DNA from: Planctomyces sp. SH-PL14
Lineage (GTDB): Bacteria > Planctomycetota > Planctomycetia > Planctomycetales > Planctomycetaceae
Assembly: GCF_001610835.1 (NCBI RefSeq)
Contig: NZ_CP011270.1
Coordinates: 1,736,001 to 1,800,000 of the forward strand
DNA length: 64,000 bases
Reading direction: 5' to 3'
Position 1 is the first letter of the stretch, and each line of letters opens with the position of its first letter. The notes under the pieces are model-generated. The model made no database searches. It saw nothing but the letters and a program-made list of their open reading frames with translations, and was not told where the DNA came from. Positions 8,822-17,513 of this stretch are shown here, one piece after another. The position numbers were made by a program, and so were the translations under genes.

Positions 8822-10633
8822 ATGTCCGAAGCCTCCCACCTCCAGCGATCGATCACCCGGCATATCGAACGGGAAGAGGACGCCCGTCAGCGGCCCCTCG
8901 ATTTCCGCCTCATTGCCCGGCTGCTCCAGTACACCCGCCCCTACCGCAAGCTGCGGTTCTGGCTGTTCGTCACGGTCCTCCTCCGCTCGATCCAGCTCCC
9001 CGCCCTCACCTGGGCGCTGGCGGCTGTCATCAACGGGCCGATCGACCGGGGGGACGTCACCGGCATCACCTGGGGGGCGATCGGTTTCGCGCTGCTCGCG
9101 CTGTCGACGCAGTTCGTCATGCACTACCGCCAGCGGCTGGCGCTGGAACTGGGGGAGGAGGTCGTCAACGACCTCCGCAACGCCCTCTTCACGCACATCC
9201 AGCGGATGCCGATGCGGTGGTTCCACAAGACCCGTGTGGGCCGCGTCATCAGCCGCATGACCTCCGACATCGAAGACGTCCGGATCGGCGTCCAGGAGGT
9301 CCTGTTCGTCAGCCTCGTCCAGCTCGGCCAGATGCTCATCGCCTCGGCCGCGATGCTCTGGTACGACTGGTCGCTGTTCCTGATCGTCCTGGGGCTCGCC
9401 CCGGTCATCATCCTCACGAACCACTACTTCCACAGCAAACTGAGCGTCGCCCTCCGCAACATGCGGGAATCCTTCAGCCGCGTCACCGCGACGCTGGCCG
9501 AATCGGTCCTCGGAATCCGCGTCACGCAGGGCTTCGTCCGGCAGGAAGAGAACGCCCGGATCTTCGCCGAACTGGCGGAAGACCACTCGCGGTTCAACAC
9601 CGTGGTCCTCAAGACCCACGGCCTCTTCATCCCGCTCCTCGAGCTCAACAGCCAGCTGTTCCTGGCGATCCTGCTTCTCGTGGGCGGCTGGCGGGTCCTG
9701 AGCTCCGAGCCAACGACCAGCGTGGGAGACCTCGTCGGGTTCTTCTTCATGGCGAACCTGTTCTTCTCTCCCGTCTCGGTCCTCGGCAACCAGTACAACC
9801 AGGCGATGACCGCCATGGCCGGGGCCGAACGGCTCTTCGGCCTCCTCGATACACCGCCCGAATGGGTCGATCCGCCCGACGCCATCGTCCCCGCCGACCT
9901 GCACGGCCATGTCGAGTTTCGCAACGTCGACTTCGCCTACGACCCCGGCCGGCTGGTCCTCAAGCAGGTCAACTTCACGGTGACGCCCGGCCAGACCGTG
10001 GCCCTCGTCGGGAAGACCGGCAGCGGCAAGTCCTCGATCATCAACCTCCTCTCCAAGTTCTACCTCCCGACCGCCGGCGAGGTCCTGATCGACGGCATCG
10101 AGATCCGACGTCTCCAGGGCGAAGCCCTCCATCACCGGATGGGGATGGTCCTCCAGCAGAACTTTTTGTTCTTCGGGACGGTGGCGGACAACATCCGCGT
10201 CGGCAAACCGGACGCGACCGAAGCCGAAATCCACGACGTCCTGAAGCGACTCGACTGCGAGGACCTCGTCGAGGACCTGCCGCAGGGGATCCACACGACG
10301 GTGGGCGAGCGGGGCGTGACGATTTCAGTCGGCCAGCGACAGCTCATCTGTTTCGCCCGGGCCCTGATCGCCGATCCGCGAATTCTGATTCTCGACGAAG
10401 CGACGAGCAGCATCGACAGCCATACCGAAATGCGGCTCCAGAAAGCCCTCGCGATCCTGCTCTCCGGCCGGACGAGCTTCGTCGTCGCCCACCGCCTCAG
10501 CACCATCCGCCACGCGGACCTCGTCCTCGTCCTCGACCACGGCGAAATCATCGAACGGGGCCGGCACCGGGAACTGGTCCAGGCAGGCGGCGTCTACGCC
10601 GGGCTCTACCGACGCTTCGTGCAGAGCCACTGA
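8822..10633 (+). CDS. ABC exporter, fused membrane and ATPase domains
   Basis: A 603-residue type IV (MsbA/multidrug-like) half-transporter. The N-terminal membrane domain has about six helices (from LRFWLFVTVLLRS near residue 50 to about residue 310). The C-terminal nucleotide-binding domain has Walker A GKTGSGKS (~397), signature SVGQRQL (~503; a variant of LSGGQ), Walker B ILILDEATSSID (~520) and the switch histidine in VVAHRLST. Such proteins homodimerise in the inner membrane and export lipids or drugs; the substrate cannot be told from sequence. The frame is open 46 codons upstream, but the ATG at 8822 (MSEASHLQ) starts where homology begins. It is a single gene, followed by a CACCAAG-type palindromic repeat. 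Confidence 0.92.
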   Translation: MSEASHLQRSITRHIEREEDARQRPLDFRLIARLLQYTRPYRKLRFWLFVTVLLRSIQLPALTWALAAVINGPIDRGDVTGITWGAIGFALLALSTQFVMHYRQRLALELGEEVVNDLRNALFTHIQRMPMRWFHKTRVGRVISRMTSDIEDVRIGVQEVLFVSLVQLGQMLIASAAMLWYDWSLFLIVLGLAPVIILTNHYFHSKLSVALRNMRESFSRVTATLAESVLGIRVTQGFVRQEENARIFAELAEDHSRFNTVVLKTHGLFIPLLELNSQLFLAILLLVGGWRVLSSEPTTSVGDLVGFFFMANLFFSPVSVLGNQYNQAMTAMAGAERLFGLLDTPPEWVDPPDAIVPADLHGHVEFRNVDFAYDPGRLVLKQVNFTVTPGQTVALVGKTGSGKSSIINLLSKFYLPTAGEVLIDGIEIRRLQGEALHHRMGMVLQQNFLFFGTVADNIRVGKPDATEAEIHDVLKRLDCEDLVEDLPQGIHTTVGERGVTISVGQRQLICFARALIADPRILILDEATSSIDSHTEMRLQKALAILLSGRTSFVVAHRLSTIRHADLVLVLDHGEIIERGRHRELVQAGGVYAGLYRRFVQSH

Positions 10634-10657
10634 GTACAGGGGACGCCGGGAAGAAGA

Positions 10658-10760
10658 TTAAACACCAAGACGCAAAGGAGGCACCAAGAACACCAAGGTG
10701 TGACGAAGTGTCTGCGACTCTTTGTGGCCTTTGTGGCTTCTTGGTGACTTGGTGTTTAAC
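10658..10760. repeat. CACCAAG-type palindromic repeat, copy 1
   Basis: A ~100-bp imperfect inverted repeat built from CACCAAG/CACAAAG heptamers: the left arm begins TTAAACACCAAGACGCAAAG and the right arm ends CTTGGTGACTTGGTGTTTAA. It lies between the convergent ABC exporter and GT39 genes. Similar CACCAAG arrays occur in many unrelated environmental bacteria. A second copy is at 15470. Confidence 0.85.
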
Positions 10761-10797
10761 CACACAGCTCACTTTTCTCTGACGAGGTTCTGTCGCC

Positions 10798-12555
10798 TCA
10801 AAAGCAATCGCTTTGCTCTCGCGCGCTGGCCATCCGACATGCGCCGACCCATTCGATCGTCATGTCGCGGCGGTAGCGGTGGAGGACTTCGGCGGTCTCG
10901 AGGCCGGGATCGTTCCGCGCCGCGGCGGCCCGGATCACGACTCCTTCGGGGTGCTGCGACTGCCATCGCGCGAGCTCGTCCCGGCTCCGGAGTTCCGTGA
11001 TCGGCGCGGTCAGCCGGCCGGCGAAGTGGAGTTCGCCGTGGTACTCCTGCTCGTGGGCCACGGGGACGCCCGCTTGCTGCAGCTCCGCGACGTGGCGGGC
11101 GATCGGATCGATGTGGAAGTCGGCGAGCAGGCCGGACCGAAGTCCGAAGAGCATCAGGACACTGTTGAGGACGGCGAAGCTCGCGATCTGCCGGGCCCGC
11201 CGGGCGGGCGGGAGCGGCGGTCCCCACAGGATCCACAGGCCGCCGAGCGCGATCGGCAGGCCGCACCACGGGCTGCAGAGTTCGGGGGCTGAGACTTTCG
11301 CAGGAAGAAAGCCGAGCAGTGGGCGAATGATGAGCAGCCCGCCCCAGACCGCGGTCGCCGTGCCGATGGCCGGGGCATTCAGCAGATGGGCGGCGGAGCG
11401 TTTGCGGCTGACGACGAACGCCAGCAGGAGGGCGAGCGCCGGGAGTTCGGGGACGAAGTAGTGAATCTGCTTTCCGCTGATGAGCGAGAAGACCACCAGC
11501 GGGACCAGCAGCCAGATGAGGCACAGGCGGACGCCGCGATCGGCTGTCTGCATCGGGATCGTTCGCCACGCCCGCCAGGCGAACGCCCACGGCAGGGCGA
11601 AGAACGGCAGAAGCGGCACATACCACCACACCGGTCGGGCGTGGGCGAAGGATCGTTCGAGGCGTCCCGCGGTCTGCCCCCACAGGATGGCATCGGCATA
11701 CTCCGGCCCGCCGGCCGCCGCCGCCGGGATGGCCCAGCCCAGAGCGAAGATGGTCCCTCCGGACACGACGAGAAGAATCGCTCCATACCAGCGGAGCCAT
11801 TGGTTCCCGGACCGAGGCGCGGCCCACAGCGGAGCCAGGAGGGCCGCCGGGAGCGTGTGGAGCAGGCAGACCGGTCCCTTGGCCAGGAGACCGCCGCCGA
11901 CCGCCACCGCCATCACGACGTATCCGATGCGGTCCCCCACGCTCGCCCGCAGGAGGCCGAGCAGGAACGAGAGTGTCGCCACCGTCAGCAGCGTGTCGAA
12001 CATCGTCATCGACACGAACAGCAGCCAGAGCGTTGACGTCGCCAGGACCAGCGGCGCGATGCCCGCGGCCACTGGGAACTCGGGCCAGAGTCGCCGGGCG
12101 ATCCGGGAGGTGAGGACGAGGGAAAGAATTCCCGCCAGGGGAGCGACGAGTCGGGCAGACCACTCGTGGACGCCGGTAACGGCCCAGATCGCGTTGATGA
12201 GCCAGAACAGGAGCGGCGGCTTGTGGCTGTAGGTCTCGCCGTTGAGATGCGGAACGAGATAGTCGCCGGAGGCGTGCATGTCCCAGGCGACCGCGAGATA
12301 CCGCGTCTCGTCAATCGGGAGGAGCGGACGGCAGATCAGATGCGCGGCCACGAGCGCGAGCGAGAGAGCGACGGCGGTCCAGAGCCCCGTCCGTCCCACG
12401 TCGCTCCAGGCCGGGAGGACGCGCGACACGGACCATTTAGAAGCCTGGGGGTTCCGCTCACCCCGGCGAGGGTTCGGGAGAGCCGACGGGGCAGGAAGCG
12501 TGGGAGCCGGATCGTTCGGCCTGCTCGGCGCGGATGAGCTGGAGATTTCGGGCAT
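10798..12555 (-). CDS. ArnT-like GT39 family glycosyltransferase
   Basis: A 585-residue polytopic membrane protein of the PMT/ArnT (GT-C) superfamily, which moves sugars from polyprenyl-phosphate carriers to lipid or protein acceptors in the periplasm. The signature follows the first membrane helix: LLPIDETRYLAVAWDMHASG (catalytic-type Asp-Glu) and SHKPPLLFWL, as in ArnT. About ten to twelve hydrophobic segments follow, then a soluble C-terminal domain. The ATG at 12555 overlaps the LAB_N gene by 98 bp. A GTG at 12429, just after the LAB_N stop, is a credible alternative start and leaves the first helix intact. It is the third gene of a GT2-LAB_N-GT39 operon, so it probably uses the lipid-linked sugar made by the GT2 enzyme. 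Confidence 0.87.
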   Translation of the reverse strand: MPEISSSSAPSRPNDPAPTLPAPSALPNPRRGERNPQASKWSVSRVLPAWSDVGRTGLWTAVALSLALVAAHLICRPLLPIDETRYLAVAWDMHASGDYLVPHLNGETYSHKPPLLFWLINAIWAVTGVHEWSARLVAPLAGILSLVLTSRIARRLWPEFPVAAGIAPLVLATSTLWLLFVSMTMFDTLLTVATLSFLLGLLRASVGDRIGYVVMAVAVGGGLLAKGPVCLLHTLPAALLAPLWAAPRSGNQWLRWYGAILLVVSGGTIFALGWAIPAAAAGGPEYADAILWGQTAGRLERSFAHARPVWWYVPLLPFFALPWAFAWRAWRTIPMQTADRGVRLCLIWLLVPLVVFSLISGKQIHYFVPELPALALLLAFVVSRKRSAAHLLNAPAIGTATAVWGGLLIIRPLLGFLPAKVSAPELCSPWCGLPIALGGLWILWGPPLPPARRARQIASFAVLNSVLMLFGLRSGLLADFHIDPIARHVAELQQAGVPVAHEQEYHGELHFAGRLTAPITELRSRDELARWQSQHPEGVVIRAAAARNDPGLETAEVLHRYRRDMTIEWVGACRMASAREQSDCF

Positions 12556-12778
12556 AGATCAAGAGTCCGGATGCCTGACCGGCGATGAAGACGGGATCGC
12601 GACGATGAACGGCATACGCCAGGAGGCTGACCCCGCCCCCGATGCTGAGATACCAGAACGCGATCGGAAAGACGCTTTTCTTTGCGGATTCGCTCGACAG
12701 CCACTGGACCAGGAACCGGGCGCTGAATACGAACTGTCCGCCGAACCCGATCGCCATCCAGATCTGGTCGTTCGTCAT
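12458..12778 (-). CDS. LAB_N domain membrane protein
   Basis: A 106-residue protein of the LAB_N family (lipid A biosynthesis N-terminal domain, PF07578), with the hallmarks FGGQFVFSARFLVQWLSSESAKKSVFP, FWYLSIGGG and GQASGLLIYARNLQL. It has three predicted membrane helices. LAB_N proteins occur as stand-alone small membrane proteins next to GT2/ArnT genes and may act like ArnE/F flippases of lipid-linked sugars; that role is inference. Its ATG (12778) overlaps the TGA of the GT2 gene in an ATGA arrangement, so it is translationally coupled. The C-terminal ~20 residues, which overlap the next gene, are polar and probably dispensable. Confidence 0.88.
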   Translation of the reverse strand: MTNDQIWMAIGFGGQFVFSARFLVQWLSSESAKKSVFPIAFWYLSIGGGVSLLAYAVHRRDPVFIAGQASGLLIYARNLQLIRAEQAERSGSHASCPVGSPEPSPG

Positions 12779-13734
12779 GGCCGCTCCCCTCCGACGGCGG
12801 CGGGTTCCGACCGCGAGAACGACCGAGCCATCGCGCGAGGAGACATCGCTCCGCGGCCCAGTTCCGGCATCGGCCGGGAGTCGACCGGGGAGGGACCGGG
12901 CCGATGGCAACGTTCCGTGACGCGCGGCACGCGCGACCGACGGATCAGCCACAGCATTCCTGCCAGATCGATGACGCCGGCCGTCAACCGGCTGAAAGTG
13001 CCGTAGTGGCTCCGTCCCTGGAGTCGCGGCCGATGCCGGACTTCGACCGAGAGCACTCCCGAACCGGCCCGCCGGAAGAGCGCGGGGAGGAACCGGTGCA
13101 TGTGATGAAAGGCCGGGAGCTCCAGAAACGCGTCACGGAAGAAGACCTTGATTCCGCATCCGCTGTCGGGCGTGTTGTCGCCGAGGATGCGGCCGCGAAT
13201 GGAGTTGGCGACGCGGCTGCAGACCTTCCGCCAGAGACTGTCCTGTCGCCGCCGCCGATGCCCGATCACCAGATGAACGTTCGCGTCCCGCGCGGCGGTC
13301 TCCAGGATCGACCACAGCCGCGGGAGGTCTCGCGGGTCATTCTGTCCGTCGCCGTCGAGCGTGGCGACCACGTCGGCCCGGGCCGCTTTGACGCCCGACC
13401 GGACCGCCAGACTCTGGCCGCAGGGGTGGGCATGGGTCAGCACCCGCAGCATCGGATGAGTGTTTTGAAGCGTCTCCAGAGCGGCCGCGGTTCCGTCCGT
13501 GCTCCCATCGTCCACGACGACGATCTCGAACTCGCACCATCCGTCGAGGACGCCAACGACCTCAGCGACGAGCGATTCGATATTCCCCGCCTCGTTCTGA
13601 GCGGGAATGACGACGGAAACGTCCACGCGGCCTCCTGCCACCGGTCCCGCCTCGACGGGGCCCATTGGCGGGCCTCGACTCAGATCGGGCGAGGCGGGAG
13701 TTTCCTTTCCGCCCGCAGAACCGGTCAACAGCAT
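12775..13734 (-). CDS. GT2 family glycosyltransferase (DPM1/ArnC-like)
   Basis: A 319-residue cytosolic or membrane-associated GT-A enzyme. Landmarks are VDVSVVIPAQNEAGNIE (residues ~37-53), FEIVVVDDGSTDGT and VVATLDGDGQNDPRDLPRL (the DxD-like metal site). SRVANSIRGRILGDNTPDSGCGIKVFFRD is the DPM1/ArnC acceptor region. It likely makes a polyprenyl-phosphate sugar. It has only weak C-terminal hydrophobic segments (LTAGVIDLAGMLWLI) and a polar tail. The ATG at 13734 is given; the ATG at 13665 (MGPVEAG) lies closer to the domain and is equally possible. It is first in the operon with LAB_N (4-bp overlap) and GT39. The set resembles arnC, arnE/F and arnT in function. Confidence 0.88.
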   Translation of the reverse strand: MLLTGSAGGKETPASPDLSRGPPMGPVEAGPVAGGRVDVSVVIPAQNEAGNIESLVAEVVGVLDGWCEFEIVVVDDGSTDGTAAALETLQNTHPMLRVLTHAHPCGQSLAVRSGVKAARADVVATLDGDGQNDPRDLPRLWSILETAARDANVHLVIGHRRRRQDSLWRKVCSRVANSIRGRILGDNTPDSGCGIKVFFRDAFLELPAFHHMHRFLPALFRRAGSGVLSVEVRHRPRLQGRSHYGTFSRLTAGVIDLAGMLWLIRRSRVPRVTERCHRPGPSPVDSRPMPELGRGAMSPRAMARSFSRSEPAAVGGERP

Positions 13735-13876
13735 TCCGGCCCGCAGCCCTGGCAGGTGAACAAAATCTCATCTGGGGTGGTTCTGTTTGCCTGTTCGCGA
13801 TTGACCGCGCGGATCGGTTGGGCTTTTTTTGCGTTTTGCGCGACCGAATCGAGGCACAGAGCGCAGTGTCGTCCCA

Positions 13877-14191
13877 CCGGGTCCAGGGGCACCCTGGTCA
13901 GGGGGTGCAGGGGGCAGAATGCCTCTTGCCCGCCGGAGGCTGTCTCGTCGAGAGATGTCTGAAGGAGTGAGTGTCCAAGCGCGGACACGGTGCCGTATGC
14001 CCCCTCACCAACCCGCGGGGACTGCAGAGCGAGCGTGGAGTCCTCAACGCCAGTACCACAAAGGGGACATCCGTTGCTGACCACGGTTCCTCGTGGAAGC
14101 GCCTCCGGCGGCAAGGGGTCGCCCCCTTGACCCCGGCTGCCGTCGCACGTTGGGCTTGAGCTAAGAGAGCTCAGCCGGCGAGCACGCGGTT
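13877..14191 (+). repeat. Large structured repeat, copy 3 (plus)
   Basis: A 315-bp copy with a ~12-bp internal deletion around 14030. The 5' stem is GGGGGCA-GAA-TGCCTCT and the 3' stem AAGGGG...CCCCTT. It lies antisense to the flanking genes, between the start of the GT2 gene and the stop of rsgA, and ends 7 bp short of the rsgA stop codon. Confidence 0.93.
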
Positions 14192-14197
14192 TGAAGC

Positions 14198-15322
14198 TCA
14201 CTCTTCCTGGAGCGCCGCCAGGTCGATCGCATCGCTCTCGAACATCCGGACGTAGCTCTCGTACCGCAGCGGCGAGAGCAGCCCTTCGTCAACCGCCGAC
14301 TTCACCCGGCAGCCGCTCTCGTGCGTGTGCGTGCAGTCCGGAAAATGACAGTGCGCCACGAAGGGAGGGAACTCGCGGAAGTACCCTTCGACCTCCTGCG
14401 GAGCGACATTCCAGAGCTGGAGCTGCCGGATCCCCGGCGTGTCGACCACCCAGCCCCCGCAGTCGAGCTCAAGCAGCTGCGACACGCGGGTCGTGTGCCG
14501 CCCCTTCCCGGAGTCGTCGCTCACCGCCCCGGTCTTGAGGCCGAGCCCCGGCTGGACCATGTTGAGCAGGGTCGATTTCCCGACACCGCTCTGGCCCGTG
14601 AAGACGGTCGTCTTGCCACTGAGAAGCCGCCGGAGGGCCTTCACTCCCTGGCCGGTCTGGGCGCTGAGAAGGATGCAGGGGTATCCGATCCGGCTGTACT
14701 GGCCGAGGATCGGTTGCAGCGGGACGGGATCGATCAGGTCCGCCTTGTTGACGCAGACGATCCCCTGAACCCCTCCGGCCTCGCAGCTCACGAGGAAGCG
14801 GTCGATCAGCGTCGGCTTGAGCGGCGGATCGGTGGCGGAGGCGACGATGACCGCCTGATCGACATTGGCGACGATCAGGTGTGCGTGCCGTCCCTGGCCG
14901 CGGGAAAGAGTCGAGCGGCGCGGTTCGATCCGCTCGATGATCCCGGCGGTCTCGTTCTCCGGCCGGACCAGAACCAGATCCCCGGTCGCGACGGCATTCC
15001 GGGTATCGCGAGCCAGATCACGGACCCGGCGACGGAGTCGGCAGTCGAGGATGCCGCGTTCGGTCCGGACGGAGCAGTGGTTCGCCCCGACCGCCCACAG
15101 GACGCGGCCGCGGATGCAGACGGATTCGTCGACGACAAGAGCCCCCTCGTCATCGGTGATGATCGTCCGCTGCCGAGTCAGGGCTCCCTTGCCGGACACC
15201 CGCTCATCGGACGTGAGATCCGCGAGGTCTTCGACGTCGTGCCGGGTCAGGTCGGTCCGGCGCGGACGGTGGTCGTGGTTCTTCTTGAAGGCGACGCGGG
15301 ACTTCTTGCGGGGACCAGTCAC
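14198..15322 (-). CDS. rsgA: Small ribosomal subunit biogenesis GTPase RsgA
   Basis: A 374-residue circularly permuted GTPase (YjeQ/EngC) that binds the 30S subunit late in maturation. The order is an OB-fold (VCIRGRVLWAVG...), then G4 (VNKADL), G1 (GQSGVGKST), G3 (DTPG), and a C-terminal zinc site (HCHFPDCTHTHESGC). This G4-G1-G3 order is diagnostic. The N-terminus carries a ~40-residue basic extension (PRKKSRVAFKKNHDHRPRR). The start codon is GTG at 15322; no in-frame ATG is present before the OB-fold. It is monocistronic, with repeat copy 3 immediately downstream and the CACCAAG repeat upstream. Confidence 0.95.
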   Translation of the reverse strand: MTGPRKKSRVAFKKNHDHRPRRTDLTRHDVEDLADLTSDERVSGKGALTRQRTIITDDEGALVVDESVCIRGRVLWAVGANHCSVRTERGILDCRLRRRVRDLARDTRNAVATGDLVLVRPENETAGIIERIEPRRSTLSRGQGRHAHLIVANVDQAVIVASATDPPLKPTLIDRFLVSCEAGGVQGIVCVNKADLIDPVPLQPILGQYSRIGYPCILLSAQTGQGVKALRRLLSGKTTVFTGQSGVGKSTLLNMVQPGLGLKTGAVSDDSGKGRHTTRVSQLLELDCGGWVVDTPGIRQLQLWNVAPQEVEGYFREFPPFVAHCHFPDCTHTHESGCRVKSAVDEGLLSPLRYESYVRMFESDAIDLAALQEE

Positions 15323-15469
15323 GAGGGAGAGGCGGCGAGAGCGAGGAAAGGGACGCGGTTCTCAGCCCGCATTCTGCCGGTTTCCTTCCGAATTGTGCAT
15401 GTCCAGACGGGCTGAATTACGCCGGATGCCATCGGAGAACAGCGTGGCCTGCGGCGGAGTTTCCGGAGG

Positions 15470-15620
15470 TGAAGCACCAAGACACAAAGATGACACCAAG
15501 GGCACCAAGCATTCCGAACGCTGGTGCCGAAGCCAGGTTGTCCCGACTTCCCAGTGTCCGCGTCGGCCCTGTTCCTAACCTTGGTGAACTTGGTGCCACC
15601 TTGGTGCCTTGGTGTTTAAC
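15470..15620. repeat. CACCAAG-type palindromic repeat, copy 2
   Basis: A ~150-bp imperfect inverted repeat: the left arm AAGCACCAAGACACAAAG is followed by CACCAAGGGCACCAAG, and the right arm contains CTTGGTGAACTTGGTGCC and ends CTTGGTGTTTAAC. It fills most of the 300-bp gap between the FHA gene stop and the rsgA start. It belongs to the same family as the copy at 10658; the centre is unrelated. Confidence 0.85.
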
Positions 15621-15631
15621 TCGACCCGGCG

Positions 15632-16135
15632 TCAGTCGTCCCCCATCAGCCACTTCATCGCCTCGTTCTCATCCTTCGAGAAGCTCTGCTTCGGCGGCGG
15701 GGCCTTTTCCGACCGCGGCGGGAGCTGGCGCTGCGGTCGCGTTCCCTTGCGGCGCTCGAGGCCGGCCTTTTCCATCAGGCTCATGGCGAACGGATTTTCG
15801 TTCAGCTCTTCCTGAACCCGCGGCGGAGGCTCGTTCGACGCCTCGTATTCGATCTTGTACCGGCACTTGGCGATTGTCAGCTCGTCCCCGGGATGGAGGA
15901 ACTGGCAGTCGACGCGCTGGTCATTGATCTTCACGCCGTTGGCACTGTTGAGATCCCGGACCTGCCAATAGCCGTTCAGCAGTTCCAGTTCGCAGTGCTG
16001 CGAGGAGACGTTGGGGTATTCCAGAACGATGTCGCATGAAGCCCGTCGTCCCACCAGCAGCTTCGGCTTCCGCAGCGGGATCGGGTCGCCACCGCCGCAT
16101 GGCACCAGTTGTCCAAGCATCGTCGCAGCATCCAT
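15632..16135 (-). CDS. FHA domain protein
   Basis: A 167-residue protein. Residues ~5-95 form a forkhead-associated domain that binds phosphothreonine peptides: LLVGRRASCDIVLEYPNVSSQHCELE (the GR...SxxH core) and WQVRDLNSANGVKINDQRV (the N-x-NG motif). The C-terminal ~70 residues are Pro/Arg/Lys-rich and probably disordered, ending in EAMKWLMGDD. It suggests a link to Ser/Thr kinase signalling, which is abundant in planctomycetes; no kinase gene is nearby. The ATG at 16135 is chosen over an upstream GTG at 16171, because FHA homology begins shortly after it. Confidence 0.9.
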   Translation of the reverse strand: MDAATMLGQLVPCGGGDPIPLRKPKLLVGRRASCDIVLEYPNVSSQHCELELLNGYWQVRDLNSANGVKINDQRVDCQFLHPGDELTIAKCRYKIEYEASNEPPPRVQEELNENPFAMSLMEKAGLERRKGTRPQRQLPPRSEKAPPPKQSFSKDENEAMKWLMGDD

Positions 16136-16582
16136 GGGGTCTTCCGATTCAGACGAGAACGCTCTCTCCACAGCCGTGAATCAGCGGACGGGATGTCCGA
16201 CAACACAACCGGGTGGACCTCGGACCGCGATCGCGGACGCAGGATGAGGTCGATGTCTGCACGGAAAAGGATTGGCCTGTCAGCGACTCTATCCACGCCC
16301 CTGCGGCAAGTCAAACTTTGGTTTGTGCGTGGCCGTCGAAATTCCGGAGCGCGGGCATGGTGGGTCTTACGGTCGCGACAGTCCTGTTCGGAGGCACCGC
16401 CGGGAGTCTGGAAACCGCGTCGAATTGCGGCACTTGGAGCTCGCCTCACGACCGGCGGATCGACCGTGGCCCACGGTCGGGGCAATCGCTGCGAATCGCT
16501 CCATGCGTCGCTTGCAATCGGGCGAAGTTCGGGCAACATCCTCGCTCATTCGGCATCCGTTCGTTCTCGCTGGGTTGGCATC
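16136..16582. other. Intergenic region between divergent FHA and SET genes
   Basis: About 450 bp without a convincing gene. Several short frames are open in both directions, but none resembles a protein. It must hold the promoters of the FHA gene (minus) and the SET gene (plus). No repeat of the three families and no clear hairpin was seen. Confidence 0.5.
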
Positions 16583-16957
16583 ATGGGGCTGCGTCAGTCG
16601 GAGTACATTGAAGTCCGGCAGATTCCGGGGAAGGGGCGGGGCGTGATCGCCCGGACGCTCATTCCCAAGGGGACCATTTTTGAGAAGGCCCCGGTCCTGC
16701 TGGTGAAGTGGGACACCATCTCGTCCTCGGTGCTGGCGGATTACGCTTACGCCTGGGAGGGTGAGACGGCCTGCGTGGCGCTCGGTTATGGGTCGCTGTA
16801 CAACCACAGCTACAGCCCGAATGCGCGTTACGACGACATTGGGAAGGCGACGAAGCACTTCACGGCTCTGCGGGACATTCAGCCGGGTGAAGAGGTGACG
16901 ATTAATTACAATGGTGAGCCGCACCTGAAGAAGTCGGTCGGTTTCGACGTCAAGTAG
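16583..16957 (+). CDS. SET domain protein
   Basis: A 124-residue minimal SET domain, the fold of lysine methyltransferases. Visible motifs are GKGRGVIARTLIPKGTIFEKAP at the start (GxG SAM-binding strand), LYNHSYSPNARY (residues 72-83, the NHS/SAM- and substrate-binding motif) and LRDIQPGEEVTINYN (catalytic Tyr region). There is no post-SET zinc segment. Bacterial members of this size are common in planctomycetes, and their substrates are unknown. The ATG at 16583 is the natural start; the long open frame upstream is not conserved-looking. It is followed after 18 bp by repeat copy 4. Confidence 0.9.
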   Translation: MGLRQSEYIEVRQIPGKGRGVIARTLIPKGTIFEKAPVLLVKWDTISSSVLADYAYAWEGETACVALGYGSLYNHSYSPNARYDDIGKATKHFTALRDIQPGEEVTINYNGEPHLKKSVGFDVK

Positions 16958-16975
16958 GTGGGAGGGCTGATTGAA

Positions 16976-17304
16976 CCGGGTCCAGGGGGACCCTGGTCAG
17001 GGGGTGCAGGGGGCAGAATGCCCCTTGCCCGCCGGAGGCTGTCTCGTCGAGAGATGTCTGAAGGAGTGAGTGTCCAAGCGCGGACACCGTGCCGTATGCC
17101 TCCTCACCGACCCGCGGGGATTGCAAAGCCAGCGGTGTGGATTGAGGGAGTCCTTATAGCGGGTACCACAAAGGGGACATCCGTTGCTTACCACGGTTCC
17201 TCATGGAAGTGCCTCCGGCGGCAAGGGGTCGCCCCCTTGACCCCAGCGGCCGTGGCACGTTGGGTTTGAGCTATGGACGCCGGGCCGGCAGGAACGCGGT
17301 TCGA
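16976..17304 (+). repeat. Large structured repeat, copy 4 (plus)
   Basis: Full copy between the SET gene and thiC (same direction). The 5' stem is GGGGCA-GAA-TGCCCC and the 3' stem AAGGGG-TCG-CCCCCTT. The terminal block GGAACGCGGTTCGA is intact. Confidence 0.94.
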
Positions 17305-17513
17305 CCGAACCGGAGGATGCGGCCCGCTCCCCGCGTTGCAATCACCCCCCCGACAGATACGATTACGGTTGCTCGTCCCGAGTCGCGATCTGCGGTGACG
17401 AGACCGTGTTTCTGGATTGAGAGGGATCGCCGGAACTTCCAGTCGCGACAGAGGATGTCGCCGGGAGAACCGCTCCGACGGACTGCGGCTTTCCACCGCC
17501 AGGACCACCCAAG

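Noticed and set aside
13829-14080. Open frames translated from the large repeats (several places)
   Set aside because: The peptides are Arg/Pro/Gly-rich, change frame between copies, and are broken by copy-specific indels; the conserved features are hairpins, not codons.
17305-17513. TPP riboswitch upstream of thiC
   Set aside because: The conserved CUGAGA and downstream pairing elements could not be found in the 210 bp before the start.
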